Shown here piece by piece: positions 61,934-64,000 of a DNA stretch of 64,000 bases (the stretch's first letter is position 1; every line of letters starts with the position of its first letter). Made by a program: the position numbers and the translations under genes. The stretch lies in assembly GCA_965197455.1 (NCBI GenBank), contig OZ240208.1, positions 372,001-436,000 on the forward strand. The letters run 5' to 3'. The DNA comes from JAGWBD01 sp965197455. GTDB taxonomy: Bacteria > Chloroflexota > Anaerolineae > Aggregatilineales > Phototrophicaceae. The notes beneath the pieces were generated by a model. It was not told the origin of the DNA. It saw only the letters and a program-made list of their open reading frames with translations, and did no database searches.

Positions 61934-62959
61934 TCAGGGAAAGATGCCGGGGAAAGTCAGGCCGGTCGTTTCGTCCAGCCCGAACATCAGGTTGAGACAT
62001 TGCACAGCCGAGCCGGCGGCACCCTTGCCGAGATTATCGAGCGCTGCGAGGACGACCAGGTGCTGCCCGTCAGCGTCCAGGTCGAAGCCGATGTCGCAAA
62101 AGTTGGTGCCGGCCACCACGCGCGGCTCCGGGAAGCGATGCAGGCCGCTGCGGCTGCGCACCAGGCGCAGGAAGGGTTCGTCGGCGCAGGCCGCGCGATA
62201 CAGGCGCCAGATGGATTTTTCGTCACGCGCTTCGTTCAGGTCGCAGTGCGCCAGCAGATGCACGCCGCGCACCATCTCGATGGCCGTCACCGAGAAATGC
62301 AGCGGCAACTCCGGGCCAAGCAGCATTTCGACTTCGGCCATGTGACGATGCCCGCTGGCGCTGTAGGTGCGCACCGCGCCACTGCGCAGGGGATGGTGCG
62401 AGCCGGCTGTGGCGCGCGCGCCGCCTTCGGATGAGCCCACCTTAAGCTCGATGGCGGCCCGCTGCAGCCAGCCTGCGGCGACCAGGGGCCACAGCGCCAG
62501 ATTGATGGCCGTGGCGTTGCAGCCGACGCCGCTGACATACATTGCGCCGCGTAGCTCTGCGCGCCTGCGTTCTGGCAGGCCGTAGACGAAGCGTGACAGC
62601 CATTCTGGCGCGGGATGAGGTGCGCCGTACCAGCGTTCCCAGGCTTCTGCCTCGTCCAGGCGAAAATCGGCGGATAGGTCGATGATCCTGGGCGCAAGCG
62701 CGGCGTAGCGCTCAATGTCGCGGGCGGCGTTGCCATGCGGCAGCGCCAGGATGAGCAGGTCGCAAGGTTGCAGCGCGTCCGGCTGAATGAATTGCAAAGG
62801 GGTGACGCCACGCAGGGTGGGGTGGACGTGGTGCAAGGGACGCCGCGCCTGGCTGCGGCTGCTGACCTGAACCACTTCCAGCTCGGGGTGGAAAAGCAGC
62901 AGACGCAGCAATTCGCCACCGGTGTAGCCACTGCCGCCGACGATGCCGACTCTTGTCAC
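61934..62959 (-). CDS. lysY: [LysW]-aminoadipyl/glutamyl phosphate reductase
   Basis: A 341-residue ArgC/LysY-type NADPH-dependent reductase giving the semialdehyde on LysW. The Rossmann motif is VGIVGGSGYTGGELLRLL, ALPHGNAA follows, and the catalytic Cys is in GVGCNATAINLAL; the CNAT form is typical of LysY, where ArgC has CYPT. KVGSSEGGARA and HRHMAEVEM continue the pattern. ATG overlaps the lysX stop as ATGA (62956-62959). Confidence 0.94.
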   Translation of the reverse strand: MTRVGIVGGSGYTGGELLRLLLFHPELEVVQVSSRSQARRPLHHVHPTLRGVTPLQFIQPDALQPCDLLILALPHGNAARDIERYAALAPRIIDLSADFRLDEAEAWERWYGAPHPAPEWLSRFVYGLPERRRAELRGAMYVSGVGCNATAINLALWPLVAAGWLQRAAIELKVGSSEGGARATAGSHHPLRSGAVRTYSASGHRHMAEVEMLLGPELPLHFSVTAIEMVRGVHLLAHCDLNEARDEKSIWRLYRAACADEPFLRLVRSRSGLHRFPEPRVVAGTNFCDIGFDLDADGQHLVVLAALDNLGKGAAGSAVQCLNLMFGLDETTGLTFPGIFP

Positions 62960-63834
62960 GCGGGCACCTGTGCCTGCGCCAGCGCGTAGGAGGCCACTTC
63001 CGCCGGAATGTCGACGCCAGTGGGTGCGCTGCTGTTGCGGAATTCCATGGTGTGGTTGACTTCGTTGAGCAGCAGCTGACCGTCCGGGTCTTCCAGCAGG
63101 TCGATGGCCAGCAGGCCGCCGCCAACCGCTGCCGCGGCGCGCTGACAGAGATCATCCAGCTCCGGTGTTACCGGGCAGTTACTGGCCGAGCCGCCGCGCG
63201 CAGTATTGGTGATCCAGTGCGGCGAGCTGCGGTAGATGGCGCAGACGGTGCGCGTGCCAATGAAGAAGGCGCGGATGTCCCGCCCCGGTTTGTCCACCAG
63301 GGCCTGGCTGTAATAAACGTGATGGTTGTAGTCCCCGAGGGTCTGGCGGTGCTCGATCAGCGCCTCGGCGGCGTCGATGTCACTCACGCGCGCCAGCAGC
63401 CGCCCCCAGGACCCCGTCACGGGTTTGAGCACGGCCGGATAGCCAAGGCGCTCAAAGGCCTGCAAGGTCGTCCGCGGCTCGAAACTGAGCAGGGTGTCTG
63501 GCTGGGGCAGGCCGGCTGTGCTGAAGGCCAGGCTGGTGCGCAGCTTGTCCGCGCAGAGCGCTGCTGTGTAGTAACTGTTGAGCGTAGGAATGCCCCATTC
63601 ATTGAGCACTGCCAGCGCGTAGAGTCCGCGTGAGGTGCTGACGCAACGCTCCAGCACGAGGTCATAGTCGCGCCAGGGGCGGCCGGCAGGCGATGCCTGT
63701 TGCGGGCCGGCAACGAGGTCGAAGAGCAGATCGCGGTCGAGCAGGACGTCCGGGTCGGCGCCCTGCGCGCGCAGCGCTGCAACAAGCAGCTTTTCCTCGG
63801 CGCGGATATGGGTGATGAGCACCCCGATGCGCAT
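62956..63834 (-). CDS. lysX: LysW-aminoadipate/glutamate ligase (ATP-grasp)
   Basis: Joins the alpha-amino group of alpha-aminoadipate or glutamate to the C-terminal Glu of LysW, protecting it for the later steps. The 292-residue ATP-grasp enzyme shows PAVLKPVTGSWGRL, the substrate loop WITNTARGGSASN, and the metal-binding segment LLLNEVNHTMEFRNS typical of the RimK/LysX group. The NTARGG form is usual for LysX. Glutamate (arginine route) use cannot be excluded. ATG 63834 lies one base after the lysW stop. Confidence 0.94.
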   Translation of the reverse strand: MRIGVLITHIRAEEKLLVAALRAQGADPDVLLDRDLLFDLVAGPQQASPAGRPWRDYDLVLERCVSTSRGLYALAVLNEWGIPTLNSYYTAALCADKLRTSLAFSTAGLPQPDTLLSFEPRTTLQAFERLGYPAVLKPVTGSWGRLLARVSDIDAAEALIEHRQTLGDYNHHVYYSQALVDKPGRDIRAFFIGTRTVCAIYRSSPHWITNTARGGSASNCPVTPELDDLCQRAAAAVGGGLLAIDLLEDPDGQLLLNEVNHTMEFRNSSAPTGVDIPAEVASYALAQAQVPA

Positions 63835-63835
63835 G

Positions 63836-64000
63836 TTACTCGCCCCAGTCCTCTTCGATCTCTGGCGCCAGCTCCAGCTGCACCGGGTCGAGGTTGATGA
63901 TCTCAAGTTCAGCTCCGCAATCGACGCAGGCGATGAGTTCGTTCTGCATCACATCTGCGGGAATGCCGAGGCTGGCTTCGCATTCAGGACAGGCGTTACT
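63836..64000 (-). CDS. lysW: Amino-group carrier protein LysW (start cut by window edge)
   Basis: The carrier protein to which pathway intermediates are attached. 54 residues are visible up to TAA at 63836-63838, and only the first one to three are missing beyond the edge. A zinc ribbon is present: CPEC near the start and CVDC in the middle. A very acidic body ends in EDWGE, the conserved tail whose terminal Glu carries the substrate. It is too short for routine gene calling and easily missed. It leads the lysW-X-Y-Z-J-K operon. Confidence 0.93.
   Translation of the reverse strand, partial: SNACPECEASLGIPADVMQNELIACVDCGAELEIINLDPVQLELAPEIEEDWGE

Overview
The window reads as a dense, GC-rich bacterial chromosome segment. 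There are about 57 protein genes on both strands, very short intergenic gaps, many 1-8 nt start/stop overlaps, and no rRNA, tRNA, CRISPR array, insertion sequence or phage gene that I could see. My best placement is Chloroflexota of the Anaerolineae/Caldilineae type. The reasons are the LysW-dependent lysine/arginine operon, a 2-oxoacid:ferredoxin oxidoreductase with fused gamma-alpha subunits, lipoproteins with long Thr/Pro linkers (TolB-like, LysM, M1 peptidase), a UbiA homologue, and scavenging genes (sulfatase, DUF2961/GH172, phytanoyl-CoA dioxygenase). This placement is inference; no marker rRNA is present.

Layout. 1-9 kb: 3' end of recG, coaD, a DivIVA-like coiled-coil gene, comEC (minus), a sulfatase, a highly unusual nusB, then tatA and tatC. 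9-13 kb: arginase, fused sat-cysC and an AlkP-superfamily gene, tightly coupled. 13-19 kb (minus): a P-type cation ATPase whose stop codon overlaps the start of a large DNA methyltransferase of type IIG-like build, part of which has clearly lower GC. 19-24.7 kb (minus): gntR-korA-korB, with repeated GATTAATC sites upstream of gntR, and a threonine-dehydratase-like gene coupled to a beta-class DNA methyltransferase. 24.8-32 kb: aminotransferase, rnhA, VOC protein and a small conserved protein, aconitase, DsbA-like thioredoxin, HIT protein, fabG. 32-38 kb (minus): lon, pfkB-type kinase, LysM lipoprotein, TolB-like lipoprotein. 38-41 kb: surface protein and two glycosyltransferases. 41-47 kb: comF-hpf (minus), pgeF-yggS-yggT, a zinc-ribbon coiled-coil gene, a polyprenyl-phosphate sugar transferase behind a tiny coupled leader ORF, and a DUF4177 gene. 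47-58 kb: DUF2085 protein, CcdA-TlpA fusion, CBS-CCA nucleotidyltransferase fusion, UbiA, M1 peptidase, GH172-like, phytanoyl-CoA dioxygenase, comM, ornithine cyclodeaminase-like. 58.8-64 kb (minus): the lysW-X-Y-Z-J-K operon, running off the right edge inside lysW.

The most striking element is the nusB gene at 6327-7445. Its first ~180 residues are not NusB. They match, nearly end to end, the nucleotide-binding (N) domain of the P-type ATPase encoded 10 kb away in this same window, with the ATP-binding motifs eroded and about 35 residues deleted. This looks like a captured, decayed ATPase domain fused in frame to a transcription antitermination factor. Other notable items are a ComEC whose C-terminal metallo-beta-lactamase domain has lost every visible metal-binding motif, the ATPase/methyltransferase coupling, a probable CTG (or ATT) start on the threonine-dehydratase-like gene, and a recurrent TA(T/C)ACT -10 box upstream of at least ten genes, two of which would be (near-)leaderless.
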